Source of the DNA: Achromobacter sp. B7
GTDB lineage: Bacteria > Pseudomonadota > Gammaproteobacteria > Burkholderiales > Burkholderiaceae_B
Reading direction: 5' to 3'
Assembly (NCBI RefSeq): GCF_003600685.1
Contig: NZ_CP032084.1
Coordinates: forward strand, 372,001 to 436,000
Length of the DNA stretch: 64,000 nt
Below, one piece after another: positions 1 to 11,944 of the stretch (positions are counted from its first letter, which is position 1; each line of letters starts with the position of its first letter). The notes beneath the pieces are model-generated. The model did not search any database. It was not told where the DNA came from and was given only the letters and a program-made list of their open reading frames with translations. The position numbers were made by a program, and so were the translations under genes.

Positions 1-1242
1 GCGGATCAGCAAGTCCAGCCCCAGCGCCACCAGCGCGCCCTTGGTGTAGTAGCTGACCAGCGCATTGGGCGAGTTCTCGTCCTGCTTGTAATACCGCGTC
101 CACGCGTCGAACGAACTTTCCGCCACCGACTGTTTGGCGCGGCCCGGGGTGCGGGCGACGCTGGTGATGGTCTTGGCCAGCAGGCGCAGATATTCCGTTT
201 GCGTGATTGCGCCGGAACGCAGCAGCAGCAGGTCGTCGTAGTAAGACGTGAAGCCTTCAAACACCCACAACAAACGCGTCAGGTCGGGCTGCTCTAGATG
301 GTAGGGGGCAAAGGCCTGCGGCTTGATGCGCTTGACGTTCCAGGTGTGGAAGTACTCATGGCTGACCAGACCGAGAAAGCCGCGATAGCCTTCCCCCTGG
401 CCTTGCTGGCCCAGCACCGGCAGGTCTTTGCGGGCCGTCATCAGCGCGGTGCTGGCGCGGTGCTCCAGGCCGCCGTAGCCGTCGCCCGTGATCATGGTCA
501 TGAACACGTAGCGGTTGGAGCTGTCCAGGAAGGGCGCGCGTTTGGTGCGCGGCTCGAAGAATTCAATCTGCGTGTCGCAGATCTTTTTCACGTCGGATGC
601 GATGCGAGCCAAATCCAGGTTGGGCGCCACGCCCGTGAACACCAGTTCGTGCTCGGCGCCATGCGAGGTAAAGCTGACCACCTGCGGCCGACCCATTTCC
701 ACCGGGTGGTCGATCAGCGCATCGTAGTCGGGCGCCAGGTACAGCCCAAAGCCGTGGCGCCGTGCCGCGCCCCGCTGGCCGGTGGCTTCCGGCAGGCTGG
801 TGTAGACCTTCCAGCCGTCAATGCCGCGCGGGGGCGCCAGGTCAAGCAGGCAGGGCAGGTGGTCTTGCCCGTGTACGCGCAGGAAGACGCTGGTGCCATT
901 GAAAAAGCCATGCGTTTCATCCAGGTGCGCGCCGCGTACCGACAAGTCCCAGGCATAGACCACGTATTCCACGCGCAGGGGGCCGTCGACGGACGCGGCC
1001 TGCCAGGTGTGGTTATCGATTTTGTCGACAATCACCCGGCGCGAACCCGAGTACGCCGCCACGGATTCAATCTGGCGGGAAAAGTCGCGGATCAGATAGC
1101 TACCCGGAATCCAGGCCGGCAACGACAAGCGCTGGCCGTCGGGCGAGGGGGCGTCGATCGTTAGGGTTATCCGGTAGCGGTGTCCGGCCGGGTCATAGGG
1201 CGTCAGGCGGTAAAGTACGGGGCAAGCGTTGTCTTTTTTCAT
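1..1242 (-). CDS. M61 family metallopeptidase (glycyl aminopeptidase-like), C-terminus missing
   Basis: The open frame runs from an ATG at 1242 to the left edge without a stop, so 414 codons are visible and the C-terminus, which in this family holds the end of the catalytic region and a PDZ domain, lies outside. The zinc motif HEYFH is at residues 295-299, followed by TWNVKRI, the hallmark of M61 peptidases. The N-terminal part is the beta-rich domain typical of the family. No signal peptide is seen, so the protein is probably cytoplasmic. Its start codon lies only 39 bases from the divergent start of the enoyl-CoA hydratase, so the two promoters must overlap or lie inside coding sequence. 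The family assignment is firm; the physiological substrate is unknown. Confidence 0.9.
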   Translation of the reverse strand, partial: MKKDNACPVLYRLTPYDPAGHRYRITLTIDAPSPDGQRLSLPAWIPGSYLIRDFSRQIESVAAYSGSRRVIVDKIDNHTWQAASVDGPLRVEYVVYAWDLSVRGAHLDETHGFFNGTSVFLRVHGQDHLPCLLDLAPPRGIDGWKVYTSLPEATGQRGAARRHGFGLYLAPDYDALIDHPVEMGRPQVVSFTSHGAEHELVFTGVAPNLDLARIASDVKKICDTQIEFFEPRTKRAPFLDSSNRYVFMTMITGDGYGGLEHRASTALMTARKDLPVLGQQGQGEGYRGFLGLVSHEYFHTWNVKRIKPQAFAPYHLEQPDLTRLLWVFEGFTSYYDDLLLLRSGAITQTEYLRLLAKTITSVARTPGRAKQSVAESSFDAWTRYYKQDENSPNALVSYYTKGALVALGLDLLIR

Positions 1243-1281
1243 GCTCGTATCTTATTTCATACTTCCTACTGGAGACATTCA

Positions 1282-2058
1282 ATGAGCGAGTCGTTTGTGC
1301 TGGTCGAAACCCGGGGCCGCGTCGGTCTGCTGACGCTGAACCGCCCCAAGGCGCTGAACGCGCTGAACGATCAACTGATGGATGAGCTCGGCGCGGCGCT
1401 GCTGGCGTTCGAGGCCAACGCCGACATCGGCTGCGTGGTCATCACCGGCAGCGAAAAAGCGTTTGCCGCGGGCGCGGACATCGGCGCAATGAAAGACTGG
1501 TCGTACATGGATGTGTATGGCAGCGAATACATCACCCGCAACTGGGAAACGCTGAAGCGCATTCGCAAACCCGTGATCGCCGCCGTCGCCGGCTACGCGT
1601 TGGGCGGTGGCTGCGAGCTGGCGATGATGTGCGACATCATCATCGCCGCCGACACCGCCAAGTTCGGCCAGCCCGAAATCAAGCTGGGCGTGATCCCCGG
1701 CGCGGGCGGCACGCAGCGCCTGCCGCGCGCGGTGGGCAAGGCCAAGGCCATGGACCTGGCATTGACCGCACGCATGATGGGCGCTGAAGAAGCCGAGCGC
1801 GCCGGCCTGGTGTCCCGCGTGGTGGCGGCCGACAAGCTGATGGAAGAAGCGCTGGATGCGGCCACCGTGATCGCCTCGATGTCGCTGCCATCCGTGATGA
1901 TGGCCAAGGAATGCGTGAACCGCGCGTTCGAAGGCTCGTTGAACGAAGGCTTGTTGTTCGAGCGCCGCGTGTTCCATTCGTTGTTCGCCACTGAAGACCA
2001 GAAGGAAGGCATGGCGGCTTTCACCGAAAAGCGCAAACCGGACTTTAAACACCGTTAA
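1282..2058 (+). CDS. enoyl-CoA hydratase (crotonase family)
   Basis: This 258-residue protein hydrates trans-2-enoyl-CoA in beta-oxidation. Both catalytic glutamates of the mitochondrial-type crotonase are present: E112 in [11 protein letters not shown] and E132 in FGQPEIKLG, followed by [10 protein letters not shown]. The oxyanion-hole segment FAAGADI is at about 61-67. The start at 1282 is chosen because a GGAG ribosome-binding site lies seven bases upstream and the homology begins there; the same frame is open back to 1180 but that stretch belongs to the divergent peptidase gene. A strong terminator follows at 2106, so the gene looks monocistronic. It has the features of a general short-chain enoyl-CoA hydratase; the exact chain-length preference cannot be read from sequence. 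Confidence 0.93.
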   Translation: MSESFVLVETRGRVGLLTLNRPKALNALNDQLMDELGAALLAFEANADIGCVVITGSEKAFAAGADIGAMKDWSYMDVYGSEYITRNWETLKRIRKPVIAAVAGYALGGGCELAMMCDIIIAADTAKFGQPEIKLGVIPGAGGTQRLPRAVGKAKAMDLALTARMMGAEEAERAGLVSRVVAADKLMEEALDAATVIASMSLPSVMMAKECVNRAFEGSLNEGLLFERRVFHSLFATEDQKEGMAAFTEKRKPDFKHR

Positions 2059-2105
2059 GGCTTGTTACGACAGTAAAACGCCCGCGCCAATGTCGCGGGA
2101 TGCCC

Positions 2106-2131
2106 AGCGCGCCCGCACCGGCGCGCTTTTT
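2106..2131 (+). terminator. intrinsic terminator after enoyl-CoA hydratase gene
   Basis: AGCGCGCC (2106-2113) pairs perfectly with GGCGCGCT (2120-2127) around a six-base loop and is followed by a run of five T. It lies 48 bases after the stop of the hydratase gene. Confidence 0.75.
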
Positions 2132-2311
2132 CATGGGCGCGAAGGGCGTGCAGGCACGTTGCGCCTTGAAACGTCTGGGCAGCACCTTGTTGCAGGGTTC
2201 TTCCCTATGCTGGTTAAGCGTCATCAAGAGGTGCCGCGCCAGAGCGGCTTGCCCCACTGGCAAGTCCCGCGCGGCGGCTCGCTAGCAAACAAAATCAAGA
2301 AGGAGCCTTGC

Positions 2312-3868
2312 ATGCGTACATTTATCGCTAACCGCCGGTGGTCGACCGCGGTACTCGCCGGCGCGTTGAGCGTCTGCTTCATGACCGCCACCCAGGCTCA
2401 ATCGCCGCAGCCCTCGCTGCGCCTGGTTTCTGAAACGCCTTATCCCGCCTCGTCCGCGCCCGCGCCGCAGATGAGCGAAGCGGAATTGCGTGACACCGCG
2501 ATCGACGCCTATGTCTACGCCTACCCGATGGTGCTGATGGAGTTGGCGCGTCGCAAGGCTACCGCCGTGCAAACGCCGCTGGACGGCCGCGCGCCCGTCA
2601 ACCAGTTCGGCCACAAGACCGCGTTCCCGGACCCGCGCGCCGCCGATACCCCGTGGCCCAGCGCCGATGCGCTGTACTCCAGCCTGTGGTTCGACGTGTC
2701 GCAAGCGCCGCTGATCGTGAACCTGCCCGATACCGGCGGCCGTTACTCGGTGCTGTCGGCGCTGGACATGTGGAGCGACGTGTTCGCCTCGCGCGGCACG
2801 CGCACCAACGGTCGCGGCGCGCAGTCGTTTGCGATTGTCGGCCCGAACTGGCAAGGGACCCTGCCCACGGGCATGGACGTCATCCACAGCCCGACCTCGA
2901 CGGGTTGGCTGATCGGCTGGACCCAAACCGGTGGCCCGCAAGACTATGCTGCCGTGAATCAGATCCAGGCTGGCATGACCGCGTCGCCGCTGCTCGCCCC
3001 GGCAGCGTCCGCCACCACCCCGTCCCGCAACCGCAACGCCGGCAACGCGTATCCGCAAACCGGTTCGCGCGTGGGCTCGGCGCCAATTGGCAGCGGCTTG
3101 CCCATGCCGACGCCGGTGAATGTTCCGGACGGCACGCCCGCCGAACAAGCCGCCAGCATGGACGCCGCGTCGTTCTTCACGGTGTTCTTCGACGTGCTGC
3201 GCAACAACCCGCCGCACGCCAACGACACGCCCATCCTGGATCGCATGCGCCGCATCGGCCTGGATAGCCGCCAACCGTTCTCGTATGGTCGCCTGAGCCC
3301 GACGGTGCAACAGGCGCTGGCCGACGCGCAACCGCTGGCGGGTCGCCGTATCGCCGATGGCGTGGCGCGCCTGGGGACGCCGATCAACGGCTGGAATACC
3401 GTGCTGTCCGGCATCGGCACCTATGGAACCGACTATTCGCGCCGCGCCGCCATCGCCTACGCAGGCTTGGGCGCGCCGACGCCGGAAGACGTGCTGTATC
3501 CGGTGACCGTGTCCGACTCGAAGGGCCGCCAGCTCAAGTCCGATGAAGACTACGTGCTGCACTTCGACAAGGGCCAGCTGCCGCCGGCCAATGCGTTCTG
3601 GTCGCTGCACGTCTATAACGACAAGCACGGCTTTGGCGAGAACCCGGCCAACCGCTACGCGCTGCGCAGCACCGACGGCCTGAAGTACAACGCGGACGGT
3701 TCGCTGGACATCTACATCCAGCGCCGCGACCCGGGCGAGAAGAAGCGTTCCAACTGGATCAGCTCGCCGGCCGCCGACGGCCCGTTCCTGTTAAGCATGC
3801 GTTTGTACTGGCCGCAGGACACCGCGCTGGACGGCCTGTGGGCGCCGCCGCCGGTCAAGGAAGATTGA
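2312..3868 (+). CDS. secreted DUF1254/DUF1214 domain protein
   Basis: The 518-residue product begins with a clear signal peptide (MRTFIANRRW, a hydrophobic core AVLAGALSVCFMTA, cleavage near TQAQ), so it is exported to the periplasm. Residues from about 50 to 200 match the DUF1254 pattern (AYVYAYPMVLMELARR, a WP-ADALYSSLWFDV region) and the last 110 residues match DUF1214 (FWSLHVYND near 430, MRLYWPQD near the end). The two domains occur together in many proteobacterial exported proteins whose biochemical role is not established. A start at 2312 is supported by an AAGGAG ribosome-binding site at 2300-2305; upstream in-frame codons lack coding character. A terminator follows at 3910. The middle region (about 230-290) is rich in Pro, Ser and Asn and looks like a flexible linker. 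Confidence 0.85.
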   Translation: MRTFIANRRWSTAVLAGALSVCFMTATQAQSPQPSLRLVSETPYPASSAPAPQMSEAELRDTAIDAYVYAYPMVLMELARRKATAVQTPLDGRAPVNQFGHKTAFPDPRAADTPWPSADALYSSLWFDVSQAPLIVNLPDTGGRYSVLSALDMWSDVFASRGTRTNGRGAQSFAIVGPNWQGTLPTGMDVIHSPTSTGWLIGWTQTGGPQDYAAVNQIQAGMTASPLLAPAASATTPSRNRNAGNAYPQTGSRVGSAPIGSGLPMPTPVNVPDGTPAEQAASMDAASFFTVFFDVLRNNPPHANDTPILDRMRRIGLDSRQPFSYGRLSPTVQQALADAQPLAGRRIADGVARLGTPINGWNTVLSGIGTYGTDYSRRAAIAYAGLGAPTPEDVLYPVTVSDSKGRQLKSDEDYVLHFDKGQLPPANAFWSLHVYNDKHGFGENPANRYALRSTDGLKYNADGSLDIYIQRRDPGEKKRSNWISSPAADGPFLLSMRLYWPQDTALDGLWAPPPVKED

Positions 3869-3909
3869 TCTGCGCGGTGTCGGTGTATTAGCACCGCTTG
3901 TCGAAACTA

Positions 3910-3942
3910 AAATCGGCCCTTTGAACAAGGGCCGATTTTTTA
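3910..3942 (+). terminator. strong intrinsic terminator
   Basis: An 11-bp perfect stem, AAATCGGCCCT (3910-3920) with AGGGCCGATTT (3928-3938), around a seven-base loop, ends in six T. It separates the DUF1254 gene from the ATP synthase operon. Confidence 0.9.
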
Positions 3943-4055
3943 TCGCGGGCCGCGTGGGGCAAGGCTTGCGGGGCCGTTGGGCAAGCATTGCTCGCGTCCC
4001 TAATTTCAGCGTTGCGCGGCCGTTGCATCCACCTTACAAACGGCCGAAAGTTCAT

Positions 4056-4085
4056 TTGCTTGGGCAAAAAGATTCACGCTATACT
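4056..4085 (+). promoter_or_regulatory. probable sigma-70 promoter of the atp operon
   Basis: TTGCTT (4056-4061) and TATACT (4080-4085) are separated by 18 bases and lie in a locally AT-rich stretch between the upstream terminator and atpI. Transcription would begin near 4092. No other good promoter is seen before atpB. Confidence 0.7.
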
Positions 4086-4210
4086 CTGCGGGTTTGACGC
4101 TTGCGGGATAAGAACACGTGGCGGCCGGGTATGCAAAAGCGGGGCTGAAAAGCACTGACATGCATGGGCAAGCCGGTTCTGACAGGGTAGTAGTGCAGCG
4201 GGGATGCTTG

Positions 4211-4786
4211 ATGCAAAAGATGCGCGGGTCGGAAGTAGAGGCAGCGCAAAGCTCAGCACAAGGCTCGATGCAAGGCGCGTTGTATGGTGAAAAAACCGGC
4301 GAAAAAACCGGTGAAAAGCCAGGTGAAAAACCGCAACTGCGCCAGCAGCGAGATTTGTTGGACCAGGATGATGAAGTAAAAGTTCTGGTGCTTAGCGACG
4401 CGGATCGCGCCGCGCTGAATGCTCAAGCAAGCCGAGGTCTCCTGTTGGCATTGGCGGCGCAGGGCGCCATGGGGCTCGCAGCGGCAGTAATTGCGGGAGT
4501 TGTCGGAGGGGCGGCGGCGGGTTGGTCGGCGCTGGCGGGGGCGGGAGCGTATTTCATACCCAATGCATTGTTTGCATTGCGCCTGGTTGTCAGCGTTCGG
4601 GCTGGTCGCGCCAACCCTTTTACCTTTCTCTCTGGTGAGTTGATCAAGTTATTCGCAACGGCATTGTTGTTGTGGATGCTTTCGCGTGTGGCACAGGACA
4701 GTCTGGTTTGGCCTGCCGCATTGCTGGGTTTGATACTCACATTGAAGGGCTACCTCCTGCTCTTGATGTTCCGCAAGTTGTCTTAG
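4211..4786 (+). CDS. atpI: ATP synthase subunit I (AtpI) with a repeat-bearing N-terminal extension
   Basis: First gene of the ATP synthase operon. AtpI is a small membrane protein that assists assembly of the c-ring and may carry Mg2+. The C-terminal 125 residues hold four hydrophobic segments (starting LLLALAAQGAMGLAAAV, ending LKGYLLLLMFRKL) as usual for the family. The N-terminal extension is hydrophilic and contains four copies of the tetrapeptide GEKT/GEKP, encoded by a 12-bp tandem repeat. The start is uncertain: ATG 4211 follows a GGGG motif, GTG 4118 opens the same frame earlier but its codons look non-coding, and ATG 4268 is also possible. Identity is firm from the membrane core and position. 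Confidence 0.85.
   Translation: MQKMRGSEVEAAQSSAQGSMQGALYGEKTGEKTGEKPGEKPQLRQQRDLLDQDDEVKVLVLSDADRAALNAQASRGLLLALAAQGAMGLAAAVIAGVVGGAAAGWSALAGAGAYFIPNALFALRLVVSVRAGRANPFTFLSGELIKLFATALLLWMLSRVAQDSLVWPAALLGLILTLKGYLLLLMFRKLS
4286..4333 (+). repeat. 4 x 12-bp in-frame tandem repeat in atpI
   Basis: Four consecutive 12-bp units of the type GGTGAAAAAACC (4286, 4298, 4310, 4322) encode GEKT-GEKT-GEKP-GEKP. Copy-number change would add or remove four residues without shifting the frame, but the A-runs could slip. Confidence 0.9.
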
Positions 4787-4861
4787 CGCCGAGCAGTAAG
4801 TAGCGGCAAACGTGATCGTGGAATCGTCCGGCTCGCAAGGGTTCGGGCATACAGCAAATAG

Positions 4862-5755
<894 letters not shown>

Positions 5756-5772
5756 TCCCCCGAATTTCCTGA

Positions 5773-6116
<344 letters not shown>

Positions 6117-6260
6117 GGCAGCGCCCGCCGGCGAATAGGCGGGTCATGACGTTGGCGGCGATGTGGGCAACAGCCCCGTCGCCGGCCAGCAAAGTATCGA
6201 GTGCTCCGTGACGCCCCTTTCCGGGTGCGGTCGGAGCCGCAAGGTGTTAAAGGAACGACC

Positions 6261-6731
6261 GTGAATCTGAACGCGACGATCATTTTCCAGATGCTCGTGT
6301 TCTTCGTTCTGGGCTGGTTCACGATGAAATTCGTGTGGCCTCCTCTGACGAAGGCGATGGACGAGCGCCGCCAAAAAATCGCCGACGGCCTTGCCGCCGC
6401 CGAGAAGGGCAAAGCCGACTTGGCTCAAGCCCAGGCGCGCGTCAGTCTGATCGAGGCTTCTGCCAAGTCCGAAAACCACGCCCGCATCATCGAGGCCGAG
6501 AAGCAAGCCGCCTCCCTGATCGAGCAAGCCCGCCGTGAAGCGGAAGCTGAACGCGCCCGTATCGTGGCTCAGGCTGCTCAGGATGCCGCGCAGGAAGTCC
6601 AGCGCGCTCGTGACTCGCTGCGCGACGATGTTGCCGCGTTGGCTGTCAAGGGTGCTGAACAGATCCTCAAGCGCGAGGTTGACGCCCGCGCCCACGCCGA
6701 GCTGCTCAACCAGCTTCGCGCGCAGCTTTAA
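6261..6731 (+). CDS. atpF: F1Fo ATP synthase subunit b
   Basis: Subunit b is the peripheral stalk that holds F1 static. The product is 156 residues, the same length as the E. coli subunit, with one N-terminal membrane helix ([18 protein letters not shown]) and a long charged, alanine-rich coiled-coil. The GTG at 6261 is chosen: it gives the canonical N-terminus MNLNATII and has AAAGGAA upstream; the frame is open to 6201 without homology. The 144-base gap after atpE holds a CCCGCC/GGCGGG hairpin (6124-6143) that may lower distal expression relative to subunit c. Confidence 0.97.
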   Translation: MNLNATIIFQMLVFFVLGWFTMKFVWPPLTKAMDERRQKIADGLAAAEKGKADLAQAQARVSLIEASAKSENHARIIEAEKQAASLIEQARREAEAERARIVAQAAQDAAQEVQRARDSLRDDVAALAVKGAEQILKREVDARAHAELLNQLRAQL

Positions 6732-6743
6732 TCCGGGACCGTC

Positions 6744-7283
6744 ATGGCTGAATTTTCCACTGTTGCCCGGCCCTACGCTGAAGCGCTCTTCAGCGCAGCG
6801 CGCGACGACAAGGCCGGCTTGCCGGCCTGGGCCGACCTGGTCAGCGAAATGTCGCAGGTCGCCTCCAACCCCGACGTGCGCGAGGCCATGGCCGACCCGC
6901 GTCTGGGCGATAAGCAGCGCGTCGAGCTGTTCTCCGGCCTGATCAAGGCCGAATTGCCGCAGGCCGCCCGTAATTTCATCGAGTTGCTGGTTGAAAACGA
7001 CCGGCTGCTGCTGCTGCCCGACATCGCCTCGCAATTCGTGGTGCTGCGCAATCGTCACGAGGGCACGGCGCAGGCGGAAATCACCAGCGCGTTCGAGCTG
7101 AGCGACGCCCAGGTCAAAGACCTGGTTGCCGCCCTTGAACAAAAATTCGGCCTCAAGCTCAAGCCCAACGTCACCGTCGACCAGTCGTTGATCGGCGGCG
7201 TGCGCGTGGCTGTCGGCGACCAAGTGCTCGATACTTCCGTACAAGCTCAATTGGTCCGCATGCGCGATCAGCTCGCCGCTTAA
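6744..7283 (+). CDS. atpH: F1Fo ATP synthase subunit delta
   Basis: Delta joins the peripheral stalk to the top of the F1 head. The 179-residue protein has the N-terminal six-helix domain ([14 protein letters not shown] at the start) and the conserved C-terminal motif around [22 protein letters not shown]. It lies 12 bases after atpF and 28 before atpA, so translation is probably coupled. Length and order are standard. Confidence 0.97.
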   Translation: MAEFSTVARPYAEALFSAARDDKAGLPAWADLVSEMSQVASNPDVREAMADPRLGDKQRVELFSGLIKAELPQAARNFIELLVENDRLLLLPDIASQFVVLRNRHEGTAQAEITSAFELSDAQVKDLVAALEQKFGLKLKPNVTVDQSLIGGVRVAVGDQVLDTSVQAQLVRMRDQLAA

Positions 7284-7311
7284 GGCAACTAACAGGATTC
7301 CAGGAGTCAAT

Positions 7312-8853
7312 ATGCAACTCAATCCCTCCGAGATCAGCGAACTGCTCAAGAGCCGCATCGAGGGCCTGGGCGCTTCGGCTGATGTCCGTACTCAGGGCAC
7401 CGTCGTGTCCGTGACCGACGGTATTACCCGCATCCACGGCTTGTCCGACGTGATGCAGGGCGAAATGCTCGAATTTCCCAACAATGTTTTCGGTCTGGCG
7501 CTCAACCTTGAGCGCGATTCCGTCGGCGCCGTTATTCTGGGCGACTACACCGGCATCTCCGAAGGCGACCAGGTCAAGACGACCGGCCGCATTCTGGAAG
7601 TCCCGGTCGGTCCGGAACTGAAAGGCCGCGTGGTCAACACGCTGGGCGAGCCGATTGACGGCAAGGGCCCGGTCAACGCCAAAGAAACCGACATCATTGA
7701 AAAAGTGGCGCCTGGCGTTATCGCCCGCCGCTCGGTGTCGCAGCCGCTGCAAACCGGCGTCAAGGCTATCGACTCGATGGTGCCGATCGGCCGTGGCCAG
7801 CGCGAGCTGATCATTGGCGACCGCCAAACCGGCAAGACCGCTGTCGCCGTCGACACGATCATCAGCCAGAAGGGCAAGGGCGTCACCTGCGTGTACGTCG
7901 CTATCGGCCAGAAGGCTTCCACGATCAACAACGTGGTGCGCAAGCTGGAAGAGCACGGCGCGATGGAATACACCATCGTCGTGGCCGCTTCGGCTTCGGA
8001 CTCGGCCGCCATGCAATACCTGGCCGCCTACGCCGGTTGCACCATGGGCGAATACTTCCGCGATCGTGGCGAAGACGCCCTGATCGTTTATGACGATCTG
8101 ACCAAGCAAGCCTGGGCCTACCGCCAGGTGTCGCTGCTGCTGCGCCGTCCGCCGGGCCGCGAAGCTTACCCGGGCGACGTGTTCTACCTGCACTCGCGTC
8201 TGCTGGAACGTGCTGCCCGCGTGAACGAAGACTACGTCGAAAAGTTCACCAACGGCGCCGTCAAGGGCAAGACCGGTTCGCTGACCGCACTGCCGATCAT
8301 CGAAACGCAGGCTGGCGACGTGTCCGCCTTCGTTCCGACCAACGTGATCTCGATCACCGACGGCCAGATCTTCCTGGAAACCGACCTGTTCAACGCCGGT
8401 GTCCGCCCCGCAATCAACGCCGGTATCTCGGTGTCGCGTGTGGGTGGCGCTGCTCAGACCAAGGTCGTCAAGAAGCTGTCCGGCGGTATCCGTACCGACT
8501 TGGCGCAGTACCGTGAACTGGCCGCCTTCGCGCAATTCGCCTCCGACCTGGACGACGCCACCCGTCGCCAGCTGGAACGCGGCAAGCGCGTGGTCGAACT
8601 GCTCAAGCAGCCGCAATACCAGCCGCTGCAAGTGTGGGAACTGGCCGTCACGCTGTACGCGGTCAACAACGGCTACCTGGATGACGTGGACGTGGCCCAA
8701 GTGCTGTCGTTCGAGAAGTCGCTGAAGGATCAGTTGAAGGCCAAGCATGCGGCCATGATCCAGCGCATCGAAGACACCAAGGAACTGTCCAAGGACGACG
8801 AGGCCGAACTGGCCACCGCCGTTCAGGAATTCAAGAAGCACGGTGCTTTTTAA
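7312..8853 (+). CDS. atpA: F1 ATP synthase subunit alpha
   Basis: Alpha is the non-catalytic nucleotide-binding subunit of the F1 hexamer. The 513-residue protein carries the P-loop GDRQTGKT at 169-176, the segment [16 protein letters not shown], and the family signature [17 protein letters not shown] in the C-terminal third. An AGGAG ribosome-binding site precedes the ATG. All conserved blocks are intact and the length equals that of E. coli AtpA. Confidence 0.99.
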   Translation: MQLNPSEISELLKSRIEGLGASADVRTQGTVVSVTDGITRIHGLSDVMQGEMLEFPNNVFGLALNLERDSVGAVILGDYTGISEGDQVKTTGRILEVPVGPELKGRVVNTLGEPIDGKGPVNAKETDIIEKVAPGVIARRSVSQPLQTGVKAIDSMVPIGRGQRELIIGDRQTGKTAVAVDTIISQKGKGVTCVYVAIGQKASTINNVVRKLEEHGAMEYTIVVAASASDSAAMQYLAAYAGCTMGEYFRDRGEDALIVYDDLTKQAWAYRQVSLLLRRPPGREAYPGDVFYLHSRLLERAARVNEDYVEKFTNGAVKGKTGSLTALPIIETQAGDVSAFVPTNVISITDGQIFLETDLFNAGVRPAINAGISVSRVGGAAQTKVVKKLSGGIRTDLAQYRELAAFAQFASDLDDATRRQLERGKRVVELLKQPQYQPLQVWELAVTLYAVNNGYLDDVDVAQVLSFEKSLKDQLKAKHAAMIQRIEDTKELSKDDEAELATAVQEFKKHGAF

Positions 8854-8862
8854 GAAAGTGAT

Positions 8863-8913
8863 GGGTTAGGCGTCTGCAACGCCTCACCCGTCCTTACCGG
8901 ATGGTTGAGGCGT
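8863..8913 (+). promoter_or_regulatory. alternative hairpins in the atpA-atpG gap
   Basis: Segment 1 GGGTTAGGCGT (8863-8873) can pair with segment 2 ACGCCTCACCC (8879-8889), 10 of 11 positions. The same segment 2 can instead pair with segment 3 GGTTGAGGCGT (8903-8913), again 10 of 11. The two structures exclude each other. There is no T-run, so a classical attenuator is not shown; effects on mRNA stability or translation of atpG are possible. Confidence 0.5.
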
Positions 8914-8951
8914 GAGCGGAACCCATCGGCCAGTCTTCACAGGAAAGCGCA

Positions 8952-9857
8952 ATGCCCGGAATTAAGGAAATCCGAACCAAGATCAAGAGCGTGCAAAACA
9001 CGCGCAAGATCACCAAGGCGATGGAAATGGTCGCCGCATCCAAAATGCGCAAGGCGCAGGAACGGATGCGTGCTGGTCGTCCGTACGCCACCAAGGTGCG
9101 CGAGATTGCTGCGCACCTGATGCAAGCCAACCCCGAGTACAGCCACCCGTACCTGGTCGAACGCGAAATCAAAGCGGTCGGCGTGGTCATGGTGACGACT
9201 GACAAGGGTTTGTGCGGCGGCTTGAACACCAACATCACTCGCGTGACGTTGGGCAAGCTGAAAGAGTTCGAGAAAAACGGCATCGCCGTGCAAGCGACCG
9301 CTTTCGGCAACAAGGGCGTGGGTGTGCTGACCCGTATCGGCGCCAAACTGGTTTCCCAGGAAGTGCAACTGGGCGACAAGCCGCAACTGGACCGCCTGCT
9401 GGGCGCGATCAAGGTGCAGCTGGACGCCTACCTGGACGGCCGCATCGACGCGCTGTACGTGGCTTCGACCCGCTTCGTCAACACGATGAAGCAGGAGCCG
9501 CTGTTCCTGCGCCTGCTGCCGTTGGCCAGTGGTTTGGATGATCCGTACCAATCGGGTGCCGAAAGCCTGGCCAAGACGTCGGAAGTGAAGTCGGACTACA
9601 GCTGGGATTACATCTACGAACCCGACGCCCGTAGCGTGATCGACGACCTGCTGCAGCGTTACGTTGAAGGCCTGCTGTACCAAGCCGTGGCCGAGAACAT
9701 GGCTTCGGAGCAGTCGGCCCGGATGGTCGCCATGAAGGCGGCGTCGGACAACGCCAAGAAGGTCATCGGAGAGCTGCAACTGGTCTACAACAAGACCCGC
9801 CAGGCCGCGATCACCAAAGAAATTTCGGAAATCGTAGGGGGCGCTGCCGCCGTTTAA
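8952..9857 (+). CDS. atpG: F1 ATP synthase subunit gamma
   Basis: Gamma is the central rotating shaft. The 301-residue protein has the conserved N-terminal coiled-coil ([20 protein letters not shown], then [15 protein letters not shown]), the [10 protein letters not shown] block, and the C-terminal helix ending [18 protein letters not shown]. It follows atpA after a 98-base gap with alternative hairpins and precedes atpD by 42 bases. AGGAAAG supplies the ribosome-binding site. Confidence 0.98.
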   Translation: MPGIKEIRTKIKSVQNTRKITKAMEMVAASKMRKAQERMRAGRPYATKVREIAAHLMQANPEYSHPYLVEREIKAVGVVMVTTDKGLCGGLNTNITRVTLGKLKEFEKNGIAVQATAFGNKGVGVLTRIGAKLVSQEVQLGDKPQLDRLLGAIKVQLDAYLDGRIDALYVASTRFVNTMKQEPLFLRLLPLASGLDDPYQSGAESLAKTSEVKSDYSWDYIYEPDARSVIDDLLQRYVEGLLYQAVAENMASEQSARMVAMKAASDNAKKVIGELQLVYNKTRQAAITKEISEIVGGAAAV

Positions 9858-11303
<1,446 letters not shown>

Positions 11304-11312
11304 GGAACCGAT

Positions 11313-11738
11313 ATGGCTACCCTGCATGTGGATGTCGTCAGCGCAGAGGAAGCGATCTTCTCCGGTGAGGCGAAGTTCGTGGTGCTGCCTGGCGAGGCGG
11401 GTGAACTGGGCATCTTGCCCGGCCACACCCCGCTGATTTCGCGCATACGCCCCGGTACGGTCAAGATCGTTCGTGCCGACCAAGGCGAGGAAAACATCTT
11501 CGTCGCCGGGGGCATTCTGGAAGTGCAGCCGGGCAGCGTGACGGTTTTGGCCGACACCGCTATCCGTGCTTCCGACCTGGACGAAGCCCGCGCCGTGGAA
11601 GCTCGCAAGAAGGCCGAAGAGGCCCTGGCGAACGCCAAGGACAAGGCTGACATCGCAGTTGTCGAAGCTGAACTCGCCATGCTGGCTGCGCAAGCCATCG
11701 CGGCGCGCAAGCTGCGCCAAGGCGGTCGTTCGCACTAA
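11313..11738 (+). CDS. atpC: F1 ATP synthase subunit epsilon
   Basis: Epsilon couples gamma to the c-ring and can inhibit ATP hydrolysis. The 141-residue product has the beta-sandwich domain (about 1-85, with [17 protein letters not shown]) and the C-terminal two-helix domain (about 90-136, alanine- and lysine-rich). It starts nine bases after atpD and is the last gene of the operon, directly followed by a terminator. Confidence 0.98.
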   Translation: MATLHVDVVSAEEAIFSGEAKFVVLPGEAGELGILPGHTPLISRIRPGTVKIVRADQGEENIFVAGGILEVQPGSVTVLADTAIRASDLDEARAVEARKKAEEALANAKDKADIAVVEAELAMLAAQAIAARKLRQGGRSH

Positions 11739-11774
11739 GCGGCAAAGCAGTACACGCCGGGTTCGCCCGGATCG

Positions 11775-11801
11775 AAAAAAGCGGCCCATGGCCGCTTTTT
11801 T
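11775..11801 (+). terminator. terminator of the atp operon
   Basis: GCGGCC (11781-11786) pairs with GGCCGC (11790-11795) around CAT, flanked by six A before and six T after, which extends the stem and works in both directions. Confidence 0.92.
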
Positions 11802-11944
11802 CATGCCCGCCGCGGCAGGCACCGGCTGGCAGCGGCTGGCCGCAATGCCGCCGACGGGGCGACCGCAATGCGTTCGATACGAATAGCTGGGCCGCATCCG
11901 CAACAGTAGCCTTCAACTTTGCCTGACAAGCCAAGGGGAAAGCG

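Noticed and set aside
1161..1172. A GGGTTATCC sequence resembling the GGG-N4-CCC motif
   Set aside because: It lies inside the coding sequence of the M61 peptidase and lacks the second half-site.
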